Source: Bacteroidetes bacterium QS_8_64_10
GTDB taxonomy: Bacteria; Bacteroidota; Rhodothermia; Rhodothermales; Salinibacteraceae
Reading direction: 5' to 3'
DNA: 13,667 nt
Assembly (NCBI GenBank): GCA_003022505.1
Contig: PXTQ01000020.1
Span: 2,720-16,386 of the forward strand
Both the position numbers and the translations under genes were made by a program. Positions 1 through 7,097 of this stretch are shown here, in pieces (the first letter of the stretch is position 1; each line of letters opens with the position of its first letter). The notes beneath the pieces are model-generated. The model was not told the DNA's origin. It saw only the letters and a program-made list of their open reading frames with translations, and did no database searches.

Positions 1-113
1 ATCTTGTCGGCAAAATCGCGACATGTATCATATCAACGTTAGGACATCAAGTAAGCAAAAGCGCATCACTCAATCTGGCAACGCGCAAGCGCGGAACACG
101 CCGCCACGCGAAC

Positions 114-1046
114 TCACGCCACCACGTCGATGAAGGAATCCTCCAGCGTCTTGCGTGCCGGCTCCACCGCTTCCAGTTCGACGCCCGCGTCGCGGAGCCG
201 GTCCAGCACGGCGTTGAGCGCCCCCCGACCTTCGGCCAGCACTGTGCGGCGCTCCAGCCCGTCGTCCGTCGTGCCCTGCAAGCGAAGTTCGCCGTCCAGC
301 GATTGCACGAGCGCATCCGGCAGCGGCGTCGTCACGATGCGGTAGCGCCGCTCCGCCGTCGTCAGCTCGGCGACGGTGCCCTCACGGACGAGCTTGCCGT
401 CCTTGAGGATGGCAACGCGCGAGCATACTTTCTCGACCTCCGAGAGCAGATGCGAATTCAAAAAAATAGTCTTACCCTGATCGCGCCATTCCACCAGCAG
501 GTCGCGGATGCGGCGTCGGCCCACCGGGTCTACGCCGTCGGTCGGCTCGTCCAGAAACAGCAGGTCGGGGTCGCCCATGAGCGCCTGCGCCAAGCCAAGG
601 CGTTGCCTCATGCCCTTCGAGAACGCGCCGACGCGCTCCTCGGCCCAGTCCGCCATCTCCACGCGCTCCAAGAGCCGCGCGATGCGCCGGTCGCGGCGCG
701 GCTGCCCGACATCAGCGAGTTGCCCGTAGTAATCGAGAAACTGACGCGCCGTCAAGAACTCCGGGATGGGGTGACGTTCGGGCAAAAGGCCGACGCGCTC
801 GCGCGCTTCCGAATCGCCGGCGGGCGTGCCGAAGAGCGCCGCGCGACCTTCGCTGGGATGCGCGAGGCCCAGCAGGATTTTGACGAGCGTGGTCTTGCCC
901 GCACCGTTCGGCCCCAGCAGGCCGAAGATCGCGCCGGGCTGCACCGTAAGGTCCACGCCGCCGAGCGCCTCTACGGAGCGCCCCCACAGTCCGCCGCCGT
1001 ACGTTTTGCGCAGCGCTTCTACGTTGATGGCCGGCGAAGCGGGCAT
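114..1046 (-). CDS. ABC transporter ATP-binding protein (GldA/CcmA type)
   Basis: The 310-residue protein is the nucleotide-binding subunit of an ABC exporter of the drug/gliding (CcmA, GldA, NatA-like) class, acting on the cytoplasmic face of the inner membrane. Visible motifs are Walker A GPNGAGKT at 45-52, a Q-loop region reading GLLPE with Glu90 where Gln is usual (common in this class), the ABC signature FSKGM at 142-146, Walker B LLFLDEP at 162-168 and the H-loop His199. The last 80 or so residues form the extra C-terminal domain usual for this class. The ATG start puts Walker A at the normal distance. It is the last gene of a leftward run after gap and pgk, 152 bp beyond the pgk stop. 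The permease partner, if encoded downstream, lies left of the window, so the substrate cannot be told. Family is certain; assignment to gliding or drug export is not. Confidence 0.9.
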   Translation of the reverse strand: MPASPAINVEALRKTYGGGLWGRSVEALGGVDLTVQPGAIFGLLGPNGAGKTTLVKILLGLAHPSEGRAALFGTPAGDSEARERVGLLPERHPIPEFLTARQFLDYYGQLADVGQPRRDRRIARLLERVEMADWAEERVGAFSKGMRQRLGLAQALMGDPDLLFLDEPTDGVDPVGRRRIRDLLVEWRDQGKTIFLNSHLLSEVEKVCSRVAILKDGKLVREGTVAELTTAERRYRIVTTPLPDALVQSLDGELRLQGTTDDGLERRTVLAEGRGALNAVLDRLRDAGVELEAVEPARKTLEDSFIDVVA

Positions 1047-1096
1047 AGCGGAAAACGGATTCGCGGAGAAAGAGCAGCACCTACGAGTAGTCTCTC

Positions 1097-1104
1097 CAAA
1101 CTTA
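1097..1104 (-). promoter_or_regulatory. possible -7 promoter element upstream of the ABC ATPase
   Basis: The minus strand reads TAAGTTTG, a full match to the Bacteroidota -7 consensus TAnnTTTG, about 50 bp before the ATPase start and inside the 152-bp gap after pgk. No TTG lies at the matching -33 distance, so this is weak. If real, it gives the ATPase a promoter separate from gap-pgk. Confidence 0.25.
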
Positions 1105-1183
1105 CAAAATCAGATGGAGAAGCGCATTCAGGCGAAAAAAATCTCATCCAGCGTACCCTCCTGCGCTCCAGTTTTCATCACAT

Positions 1184-1213
1184 ACTGCACCTTCACACCT
1201 ACACACCTTCCCG
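1184..1213. repeat. 8-bp periodic repeat at the pgk 3' end
   Basis: Units CTTCACAC (1191-1198) and CTACACAC (1199-1206) follow each other in an 8-bp register, flanked by related CA-rich sequence. The tract overlaps the pgk stop codon at 1199-1201, so the last residues of PGK are written in repeat-like sequence. It resembles the octamers next to the TPR gene start at 3942. Confidence 0.45.
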
Positions 1214-2404
1214 GTCCGTCAGCGCGGCGATGCCGGGTAGCTCCTTGCCTTCCAGAAACGCGAGCATCGCGCCGCCGCCCGTGGAGACGTGGCTGATGTC
1301 GTCGGCATGGCCGCTCTCGTTGACCGCCGCCACTGAGTCGCCGCCGCCCACGACGGTCAGCGCGCCCCGGTCGGTCGCGTCGGCCATCGCCTCCGCCACA
1401 GCAAAGGTGCCCTCCGCAAAGTTCGGCATCTCGAAGACGCCCATCGGTCCGTTCCAGACGATGGTGTTGGCCGTCTCCATGATCTCGCGGAAGTCCTCCA
1501 CCGCGCCGGGACCGATGTCTACGCCGATCTCACCGTCCGGGATGCGGCCCTCGGTGACGTGGTGCTCGGCGTCGTTGTCGAAGGCGTCGGCGGCCACGTG
1601 ATCGGGCGGGAGCGTGAGCTTGCCTTCGAGCTTATCGTGCAGGGCGCGAGCGTCGTCCACGCGATCTTCCTCGACGCGCGAGTCGCCCACGTCCTCACCG
1701 AACGCCTGCATGAACGTGTACGTCATGGCCCCGCCGATGAGCAGCCGCGCCGCCGGATCGGAGAGCGCCTCGATCACGCCGATCTTGTCGGACACCTTCG
1801 CGCCGCCCAGGATCGCCACGAACGGCTGCTCCGGTTCGTCACGCACGCGCGTCAGATACTCGATCTCGCGCTCCATCAGCTTGCCCATGGCGGCCTCGTC
1901 GAAGTGCGCGGCTACGCCCGCCGTGGAGGCGTGCGCGCGATGCGCCGCGCCGAAGGCGTCGTTGACGTACAGGTCGGCCAGCTCCGCGAGTTCGGCGGCG
2001 AGGCCGTCGTCGTTGCTCTTCTCGCCCGGATGGAAGCGCGTGTTTTCCAGAAGCAGCATGCCGCCGTCGGGCATTCCGTCAATGGCTTCCTCGATGGTAT
2101 CGCCTGCGATGTTGGACACGGATCGCACGCGCTCGCCGAGCAGCTCTTGCAGCCGGCCCGCCACGGGCGTCATGCTGAGGCTGGGCGTCGGCTCGCCGCC
2201 GGGCCGCCCCAGGTGGCTCATCAGGATCGCCTTGCCGCCCGCCTCCGTGATCGTGCGTACGGTGGGAAGCGCGGCGCGGATGCGCGTGTCGTCGGCCACC
2301 TCCTGCATGCCGTTTTCGTCTTCCAGCGGCACGTTGAAATCCACGCGCACCAGCACGCGCCGGTTCTGCAGAACGAGATCGTCGAGGGTGAGCTTGTCGG
2401 GCAT
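1199..2404 (-). CDS. pgk: phosphoglycerate kinase
   Basis: Cytosolic glycolytic enzyme that transfers phosphate from 1,3-bisphosphoglycerate to ADP, giving 3-phosphoglycerate and ATP. The 401-residue length is normal for bacterial PGK. Seen in order: VDFNVP at 21-26, SHLGRP at 63-68, substrate-binding Arg123 in ENTRF, Arg156 in AAHRAH, the nucleotide-site GGAKVSDK at 200-207, DIGP at 296-299, NGPMGVFE at 318-325, GGGDS at 353-357 and the hinge-region TGGGA at 375-379. It is rich in Asp and Glu, as in salt-adapted proteins. The ATG start gives the usual short N-terminus before VDFNVP; no Shine-Dalgarno is seen. It lies 86 bp downstream of gap on the same strand, so gap-pgk co-transcription is likely. 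The gap between them holds a near-perfect palindrome. The stop codon is TAG. Confidence 0.97.
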   Translation of the reverse strand: MPDKLTLDDLVLQNRRVLVRVDFNVPLEDENGMQEVADDTRIRAALPTVRTITEAGGKAILMSHLGRPGGEPTPSLSMTPVAGRLQELLGERVRSVSNIAGDTIEEAIDGMPDGGMLLLENTRFHPGEKSNDDGLAAELAELADLYVNDAFGAAHRAHASTAGVAAHFDEAAMGKLMEREIEYLTRVRDEPEQPFVAILGGAKVSDKIGVIEALSDPAARLLIGGAMTYTFMQAFGEDVGDSRVEEDRVDDARALHDKLEGKLTLPPDHVAADAFDNDAEHHVTEGRIPDGEIGVDIGPGAVEDFREIMETANTIVWNGPMGVFEMPNFAEGTFAVAEAMADATDRGALTVVGGGDSVAAVNESGHADDISHVSTGGGAMLAFLEGKELPGIAALTDREGV

Positions 2405-2421
2405 GGTCTTTAATGGGTTTT

Positions 2422-2445
2422 AGAAACGTGACATGCCACGTCTCT
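2422..2445. repeat. palindrome between gap and pgk
   Basis: A 24-bp near-perfect palindrome centred between 2433 and 2434. The core is ACGTG (2426-2430), ACATGC, CACGT (2437-2441), with AGA/TCT outer arms. Only the pairs 2425/2442 and 2431/2436 fail to match. It sits 18 bp upstream of the pgk start, in the 86-bp spacer. It could be an operator, or in RNA a hairpin affecting pgk expression relative to gap. No T-run follows, so it is not a classic terminator. Confidence 0.5.
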
Positions 2446-2490
2446 ACGGTGATAAATGACGAACCGTTTGTTCAACTGCCTTACCACCCG

Positions 2491-3492
2491 CTACGCGATC
2501 TCACGCACCAGTTCCACCGAGCGGTTGGCGTAGCCCCACTCGTTGTCGTACCAGCCCACCACCTTGACCTGACGACCCTGCACGGCGGTCGAGTCGACGT
2601 CGTAGATGCAGGAGTGCGGGTTGTGCACGATGTCACGCGAAACGAGCGGCACCTCGCTGTATTCCAGGATGCCGTCCAGATTGCCGCTTGCGGCGTCGCG
2701 GAAGGCGTTGTGTACGTCGTCCACGCTGACGTCTTGGCCGACCTGCGCGGTAAGATCCGTGATCGAGCCGGCGGGCGTTGGGACGCGCATCGCCATGCCG
2801 TCGAGCTTGCCGTCCAGGTGCGGCAACACCGAACCCACGGCTTTGGCCGCGCCGGTCGTCGTCGGGATGATGCTCTCGGCGGCAGCGCGAGCGCGGCGCA
2901 GGTCTTTTGTGCCCGGCCCGTCCACCAGATTCTGCGACGACGTGTAGGCGTGCACGGTCGTCATCAGGCCGCTCTCTACACCGAAGGCGTCGTCGAGCAC
3001 CTGCACGAGCGGCGCGAGGCAGTTGGTGGTGCAGCTGGCGTTGGAGACGATCTCCTCCTCGCCCGTCAGGGTGTCGTCGTTGACGCCCAGCACGACGGTC
3101 GCATCGACCTCGCTCTTGGCGGGCGCGCTGATGACCACCTTGTCGGTCCCGGCGGTGAGGTGCTGCGCGGCGTCCTCGCGGGTGCGGAACAGGCCCGTCG
3201 ATTCGAGCACCGCGTCGCATCCGAGGTCGTCCCAGGGAAGCTGCGTCGGGTCTTTCTCGCTGAGGACGCGAAAGCGGTCGTCGTCGATGACGAGATCGCC
3301 GCCCTCGACGGATACGTCGCCGTCGTAGATGCCCTGCGCGGAGTCGTACTCGAAGAGATGCGCCAGCGTCTCGGCGTCGGTGAGGTCGTTAACGGCCACC
3401 ACGTCGATGTCGTCGAAGCCGCGCTCCAGGATGGCGCGGAAGGCGAGCCGTCCGATGCGTCCGAATCCGTTGATGCCCAGTTTGGTTGCCAT
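2491..3492 (-). CDS. gap: glyceraldehyde-3-phosphate dehydrogenase (NAD-type)
   Basis: Oxidises and phosphorylates glyceraldehyde-3-phosphate to 1,3-bisphosphoglycerate, the substrate of PGK encoded next. The frame is open further upstream, but I chose the ATG at 3492 because it gives the standard start MATKLGINGFGRIGR and a normal length of 333 residues; the upstream part is repeat-like and Cys/Phe-rich. Seen: Rossmann NGFGRIGR at 8-15; Asp36 in VNDL, which favours NAD over NADP; catalytic Cys154 in SNASCTTNC; His181 in TVHAYTSSQ; DLRRARAAA at 197-205; and the C-terminal WYDNEWGYANR. The protein is acidic. It is first in the leftward gap-pgk pair, with a Bacteroidota-like promoter about 60 bp upstream. 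The stop codon is TAG. Confidence 0.97.
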   Translation of the reverse strand: MATKLGINGFGRIGRLAFRAILERGFDDIDVVAVNDLTDAETLAHLFEYDSAQGIYDGDVSVEGGDLVIDDDRFRVLSEKDPTQLPWDDLGCDAVLESTGLFRTREDAAQHLTAGTDKVVISAPAKSEVDATVVLGVNDDTLTGEEEIVSNASCTTNCLAPLVQVLDDAFGVESGLMTTVHAYTSSQNLVDGPGTKDLRRARAAAESIIPTTTGAAKAVGSVLPHLDGKLDGMAMRVPTPAGSITDLTAQVGQDVSVDDVHNAFRDAASGNLDGILEYSEVPLVSRDIVHNPHSCIYDVDSTAVQGRQVKVVGWYDNEWGYANRSVELVREIA

Positions 3493-3551
3493 GTCGTTAC
3501 GAAAAGGTTGGATGATAAAGAAGGCGAAGAGCGCGCCGGCGGCGCACGATG

Positions 3552-3582
3552 CGAAAGTAGCGCCTGCGCGAACCGGCATCAA
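3552..3582 (-). promoter_or_regulatory. likely gap promoter (Bacteroidota -33/-7 type)
   Basis: On the minus strand, TTG (3580-3582), a 20-bp spacer and TACTTTCG (3552-3559) fit the Bacteroidota consensus TTTG, 19-21 bp, TAnnTTTG with one change in the -7 box. Transcription would start near 3545, giving a leader of roughly 55 nt before gap. The same 20-bp spacing is seen in front of ndk. Confidence 0.4.
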
Positions 3583-3683
3583 GCAAAAGCACGGTCCGAT
3601 ACAACAATTTTTCGGGAAAGTAAGTTCAAGGGAAACGATGCTCGTTCGTTCTGTTTGAATTGTCGAACGAAAGCAAGAAAGGA

Positions 3684-3707
3684 CGAAGGAACGAAGGGAC
3701 GAGGTGA
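3684..3707. repeat. CGAAnGnn octamer tract upstream of gap
   Basis: Three successive 8-bp units, CGAAGGAA, CGAAGGGA and CGAGGTGA, follow related less regular sequence from 3664. They belong to the same family as the tract at 9369-9458 inside the NamZ-like gene and have the same orientation relative to the leftward genes. Confidence 0.55.
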
Positions 3708-3754
3708 AGTAGTAAGCGCTTGAGCAAAAAATTATCCGGTATCTCGTCTGCGAA

Positions 3755-3826
3755 GTAAACGACGACCGACGGTGGACGAATTCCAAACGTTTACGCGGTC
3801 GTCATCGTCGCTGGTCGTTCGTTTAC
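3755..3826. repeat. imperfect inverted repeat in the gap/TPR spacer
   Basis: The left arm GTAAACGACGACCGACG (3755-3771) and the reverse complement of 3806-3826 (GTAAACG-A-ACGACC-A-GCGACG) match apart from a few inserted bases. The arms are about 34 bp apart. It could form a cruciform or a long RNA hairpin, or be the remnant of a small mobile repeat. Confidence 0.45.
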
Positions 3827-3941
3827 TCCGCCTTCGGCTCCGTCAGTCGGCCTTCGGCCTCGTGTGGGGCCGCAGACGTTTTGCGGACCTGCTTAGCTGC
3901 CGAGATGTCGTCTCGCCTCTTGTCATCTGCACTTTCTTCCC

Positions 3942-3965
3942 TTCACACTTTCACACATCCACACC
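3942..3965 (+). repeat. TTCACACn octamers before the TPR gene start
   Basis: Three contiguous 8-bp units TTCACACT, TTCACACA, TCCACACC end six bases before the ATG at 3972. Nothing like a Shine-Dalgarno follows. The G-free stretch would be unstructured in mRNA, so it could act as an open leader for ribosome loading. Confidence 0.5.
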
Positions 3966-3971
3966 TGAAAG

Positions 3972-4676
3972 ATGTCTACACTTGAAGCTCCGAGACGCCC
4001 CACCACTCGCCGCGAGCCGAGCCAGGACGACCGGCCCTCCACTCCGTGGACCACGCGGGCGCTCGTGTACTACGAGCAGAATCGGAGCACCGTCATCGGC
4101 GCGCTGGTTGCGCTCGTGCTGTTCATCGCGGGCGCGGTGGCGTACTCGTACTATCAGGAACAGCGGGCCCAGGAGGCCGAAGATATGCTGGCGCAGATCG
4201 TAAGCGTCTACGAGAACGGCAACTACAAGCAGGCCCTCCAGGGCACCGCCCAGACGACGGGCCTGCTGGCGCTCGCCGACAATTACGGCGGCTCCCGGTC
4301 CGGCAACCTGGCGCGCTACTACGCTGCCGACGCGCTCTACCAGACGGAGCAGTACGACCGGGCGCTCAAATACTACAAGGCGTTCGAGAAAGGCGACAAC
4401 CTGCTGGGCGCGAGCGCTTATGCGGGCATGGCCGCCGTCCACGAAAACAAGGAGCAGTTCGAACGGGCGGGCGATCTCTACAAACAGGCCGCCGGCGTGC
4501 TGCCGGGCAATCAGTCGGCAAAGTACCTCATGCAGGCCGGGCGCGCCTACCTCGACGCCGGCGCCGGCGAAAAGGCGCGCACCGTCTTCGAGCGCGTCAA
4601 GCAGAACTACCCGGACTCCCAGCAGGCTGACAACGTGGCGATGTACCTCGCTCGCCTCGAAGCACAATCGCAGTAG
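3972..4676 (+). CDS. membrane-anchored TPR protein
   Basis: A 234-residue protein with a hydrophilic, Pro/Arg-rich cytoplasmic N-terminus (1-37), one membrane segment (about 39-59, VIGALVALVLFIAGAVAYSY) and a C-terminal domain with tetratricopeptide-type helices. Repeat-like pairs are seen at about 105-135 (ARYYAADALYQTEQYDRALK), 142-175 and 181-216. The layout resembles YfgM-type proteins, which sit in the inner membrane with the TPR domain outside and help at the Sec translocon, or the TPR adaptors common in Bacteroidota; I cannot choose between them. It starts at the first good ATG, right after an octamer leader. It is followed by the response regulator gene 81 bp downstream on the same strand. 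The stop codon is TAG. Fold class is clear; exact function is unknown. Confidence 0.85.
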   Translation: MSTLEAPRRPTTRREPSQDDRPSTPWTTRALVYYEQNRSTVIGALVALVLFIAGAVAYSYYQEQRAQEAEDMLAQIVSVYENGNYKQALQGTAQTTGLLALADNYGGSRSGNLARYYAADALYQTEQYDRALKYYKAFEKGDNLLGASAYAGMAAVHENKEQFERAGDLYKQAAGVLPGNQSAKYLMQAGRAYLDAGAGEKARTVFERVKQNYPDSQQADNVAMYLARLEAQSQ

Positions 4677-4702
4677 CAACGGTCTTGCTTGATATCCCGT
4701 AA

Positions 4703-4726
4703 GGGCCGATCCGGTGTGATCGCCCC
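4703..4726 (+). promoter_or_regulatory. stem-loop between the TPR and response regulator genes
   Basis: GGG-C-CGATC (4703-4711) pairs with GATCG-C-CCC (4718-4726) around a 6-nt loop, with one C/C mismatch. No T-run follows. It could attenuate read-through from the TPR gene or lie in the leader of the regulator gene. Only the base pairing is seen; the role is inference. Confidence 0.35.
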
Positions 4727-4756
4727 AACGCCCAAACGCGAAACGCCTAAACGCAC
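4726..4756 (+). repeat. AAACGCnn octamers before the response regulator start
   Basis: Units CAACGCCC, AAACGCG (7 bp), AAACGCCT, AAACGCAC run to one base before the ATG at 4758. They are of the same type as the AAACACTC units at 10663 and 12890. The tract takes the place of a ribosome binding site. Confidence 0.5.
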
Positions 4757-4757
4757 T

Positions 4758-6143
4758 ATGGCCGATCCCAAAATCCTCGTCGTCGATGACGAAGCGTCCA
4801 TCCGCCGGACGGTGCGGGACATCTTTGAGTACGAAGACTTCGAGGTCGAGGAGGCCGAAGACGGCGAGGAGGCGCTCGAAAAAGTGCGCTCCCAGCAGTA
4901 CGATCTCGTGCTCCTGGACGTGAAGATGCCGGAGCCGGACGGCATGGAGGTGCTGGAGACGATGGCTGACGAGATGCCCGAACAGCCCGTCGTCATGATC
5001 TCCGGCCACGGCACCATCGAGACGGCGGTGGAGGCCACCAAGCTCGGCGCGTTCGACTTCGTGGAGAAGCCCCCGGATCTGAACCGCCTGCTCGTGACCG
5101 TGCGCAACGCCATGGATCGCGGCTCGCTGGAGCAGGAAAACCGCCGGATGCGGCAGAGCCTGCAGGAGCAAACCGAGGCCGACCTGACGCCCATCCTGGG
5201 TGAGAGTGAGGGCATCACGCACATCAAAGAGACCATCGAGCGCGTGGCCCCGACCGAGGCGCGCGTCCTCATCACGGGCGAACCGGGCACCGGCAAAGAG
5301 CTGGTCGCCAAGTGGATCCACCACACCTCCGAGCGCTCCGAGGGGCCGCTGGTCGACGTCAACTGCGCGGCCATCCCCTCCGAGCTGATCGAGAGCGAGC
5401 TGTTCGGTCACGAAGAAGGCTCCTTCACCGGCGCCACCGAGCAGCGCATCGGGAAGTTTGAACAGGCCCACGAAGGGACGCTGTTTCTGGACGAGATCGG
5501 CGACATGAGCCTCTCGGCCCAGGCGAAGGTGCTGCGCGTCTTACAGGAAAACGAGATCCAGCGCGTGGGCGGCGACCGCACGATTCCGGTGAACGTGCGC
5601 GTCCTCGCGGCTACCAACAAGGACCTGCGTGAGGAGATCGAGGAAGGCGAGTTCCGCGAGGACCTGTACCATCGCATCAGCGTGATTCTCATTGACGTGC
5701 CGCCGCTGCGGGAGCGGCGGGACGACATCGAGCTGATTACGGAGCACTTCGGGCAGCGCCTCGCGCGCCGCAACGGATTGGAACCGAAGGCTTTCGAGGA
5801 CGACGCGCTCAAGCAGCTCCGCGAGTTCGAGTGGCGCGGCAACGTGCGCGAGCTGAACAACGTGGTGGAGCGCCTCCTGATCCTGAGCCGGGGCGAGAAG
5901 ATCACAAGCGACGACGTGAACCGCTTCGCGCGCGCGGGCGACAGCGCGGACGAGCCGGTCAGCAACATGCTCACGGAGTACGAGGACTTCAGCGACTTCC
6001 GCGACTCCGCCGAGAAGCGTTTCATCGAGCATAAGCTGCTCGCCCACGACTGGAACGTGAGCCAGACCGCCGAGTCCATCGGCATCCAGCGCTCCCACCT
6101 CTACAACAAAATGAACAAGTACGACATCGAGCGCGAGGATTGA
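4758..6143 (+). CDS. sigma-54-dependent response regulator (NtrC/AtoC family)
   Basis: A 461-residue two-component transcription activator. Receiver domain (about 4-120): acidic pair DD at 10-11, phospho-acceptor Asp54 in LLDVKMPEPDG, and Lys104 in VEKPP. AAA+ domain (about 145-375): Walker A GEPGTGKE at 164-171, ESELFGHEEGSFTGA with the sigma-54 contact loop GSFTGA at 211-216 (Ser replacing the more usual Ala), Walker B TLFLDEIGDM at 231-240, and the arginine-rich FREDLYHRISV. Fis-type DNA-binding helix-turn-helix at about 430-458 (WNVSQTAESIGIQRSHLYNKM). I chose the ATG at 4758 because MADPKILVVDDE is the standard receiver start; a TTG further upstream would add repeat-coded residues. The partner kinase is not in the window, so the signal is unknown. 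The start abuts an octamer leader. Confidence 0.95.
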   Translation: MADPKILVVDDEASIRRTVRDIFEYEDFEVEEAEDGEEALEKVRSQQYDLVLLDVKMPEPDGMEVLETMADEMPEQPVVMISGHGTIETAVEATKLGAFDFVEKPPDLNRLLVTVRNAMDRGSLEQENRRMRQSLQEQTEADLTPILGESEGITHIKETIERVAPTEARVLITGEPGTGKELVAKWIHHTSERSEGPLVDVNCAAIPSELIESELFGHEEGSFTGATEQRIGKFEQAHEGTLFLDEIGDMSLSAQAKVLRVLQENEIQRVGGDRTIPVNVRVLAATNKDLREEIEEGEFREDLYHRISVILIDVPPLRERRDDIELITEHFGQRLARRNGLEPKAFEDDALKQLREFEWRGNVRELNNVVERLLILSRGEKITSDDVNRFARAGDSADEPVSNMLTEYEDFSDFRDSAEKRFIEHKLLAHDWNVSQTAESIGIQRSHLYNKMNKYDIERED

Positions 6144-6222
6144 ATCGATTGGCGAACGCCGATTACCGAGTGACGAGTTGCGATTTTCGAGTGGCGAATG
6201 AGGTGAACGGTATCTCTTCCTG

Positions 6223-6960
6223 ATGGCCTCTAAAAATCGAAAATCGAAAATCGAAAATCGAAAATTGCTACGGGTGGAGGCGCTCAGCAAGTCGTTCGCG
6301 TCGGGCGGCGGCGAGACGCTGGAGGTGTTGCGGGGCGCTTCGTTCGAGGTCGAGCGCGGCGAGGTGCTGGCCGTCGTGGGCGAGAGCGGCACGGGCAAGA
6401 GCACGCTCCTGCACCTGATGGGCGCGCTGGATCGCCCCACTGGCGGCACGGTCGTCTACGAAAACGAAGACGTATTTGAGCAGGACGACGAGGCGCTGGC
6501 AGCGTTCCGCAACCGGCAGGTGGGCTTCGTCTTTCAGTTCCACCACCTGCTGCCGGAGTTTACAGCGGCGGAGAATGTGGCGATGCCCGCCCTCGTGCAG
6601 GGACGAAGCGCCGGCGCGGCCAACGAGCGCGCGCTTCACTTGCTGGACGTGCTGGACCTGGCCGACCGCGCCGAGCACGCCCCCAGCGCGCTCTCCGGCG
6701 GCGAGAAGCAGCGCGTGGCGATGGCGCGCGCGCTCATGAACGAGCCGGGCCTCGTCCTCGCCGACGAGCCGACCGGCAACCTCGACACGAAGACCGCGCG
6801 CCTCTTGCACGACGAGATCCTGCGACTCCGGAGCGAGCTGGACCAGACGTTCGTCCTCGCCACCCACAACTGGACGCTGGCCGGCATTGCGGATCGCGTG
6901 CTGGAGATCCGCGAGGGCCGCCTGCACGACGTGACCGAGCAGGCGGATACGCGCGAGTGA
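6223..6960 (+). CDS. lolD: lipoprotein-releasing ABC ATPase LolD
   Basis: ATPase that powers LolC/LolE extraction of lipoproteins from the inner membrane. In the 245-residue product: Walker A GESGTGKST at 53-61, Q-loop Gln105 within VFQFHHLLPEFTAAENVAMP (the FHHLLPEF stretch is typical of LolD rather than FtsE or MacB), signature LSGGE at 157-161, Walker B LVLADEP at 177-183, and H-loop His215. The start is doubtful. The ATG at 6223 gives MASKNRKSKIENRK before LLRVEALSKSF, and most of that extra segment is encoded by four tandem copies of TCGAAAA. A TTG at 6265, directly after the last copy, would give the usual LolD start M-LRVEALSKSF, and a GTG at 6274 is also possible. No LolC/E membrane partner lies adjacent; the regulator gene upstream is 79 bp away. 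Confidence 0.88.
   Translation: MASKNRKSKIENRKLLRVEALSKSFASGGGETLEVLRGASFEVERGEVLAVVGESGTGKSTLLHLMGALDRPTGGTVVYENEDVFEQDDEALAAFRNRQVGFVFQFHHLLPEFTAAENVAMPALVQGRSAGAANERALHLLDVLDLADRAEHAPSALSGGEKQRVAMARALMNEPGLVLADEPTGNLDTKTARLLHDEILRLRSELDQTFVLATHNWTLAGIADRVLEIREGRLHDVTEQADTRE
6237..6264 (+). repeat. four tandem TCGAAAA copies at the lolD start
   Basis: Perfect 7-bp copies at 6237-6243, 6244-6250, 6251-6257 and 6258-6264, followed at once by TTG. Related, less regular GCGAA/CGAGT sequence precedes it (6146-6205). If translated from 6223 the repeat gives a basic segment NRKSKIE-NRK. Confidence 0.85.
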
Positions 6961-6979
6961 GGCCGTAAACATCCGTAGC

Positions 6980-6997
6980 GGCGCGGCGTGCCGCGCC
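6980..6997 (+). terminator. GC-rich hairpin after lolD
   Basis: GGCGCGG (6980-6986), loop CGTG, CCGCGCC (6991-6997): a perfect 7-bp stem 20 bp after the lolD stop. No T-run follows. The flank CGTAGCGGCGCGGC resembles the GTAGGG...CGGCATGCCG form of REP-like palindromes found dispersed in many bacteria, so it may be such an element that also ends lolD transcription. Confidence 0.4.
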
Positions 6998-7097
6998 GAT
7001 CCCTAAAGATGGCTACGAATACATGTGCTGAACGTACGGAACCGAGCGTCGTAAAAGCAACACGAACACGTTCTTACGCGCACAACGTCTGTTAGCT

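Larger units (their letters stand above)
3493..3971. other. divergent intergenic region between gap and the TPR gene
   Basis: This 479-bp spacer separates leftward gap from the rightward TPR gene. I find no convincing gene in it. From left to right it holds a likely gap promoter (3552-3582), a CGAAnGnn octamer tract (3684-3707), a long imperfect inverted repeat (3755-3826), two small stem-loops built on GCCTTCGGC (about 3830-3865), and octamers TTCACACn ending just before the TPR start (3942-3965). The density of repeats suggests regulatory or structural use, but nothing proves it. Confidence 0.6.

Noticed and set aside
1..113. Start of a permease gene for the ABC ATPase at the left edge
   Set aside because: A minus-strand ATG near 23 is followed by too few codons to recognise anything.
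303..1601. A 432-codon plus-strand frame across the ABC ATPase and pgk
   Set aside because: It crosses a spacer and runs antisense to two genes with clear motifs; no family resemblance.
2413..3723. A 436-codon plus-strand frame opposite gap
   Set aside because: Antisense to GAPDH, whose catalytic motifs are complete; typical GC-rich shadow frame.
3951..5471. A 506-codon minus-strand frame opposite the TPR and response regulator genes
   Set aside because: It is antisense to two well-supported genes. Its sequence is rich in His, Arg and Leu without a known fold, as expected for the shadow of acidic GC-rich genes.
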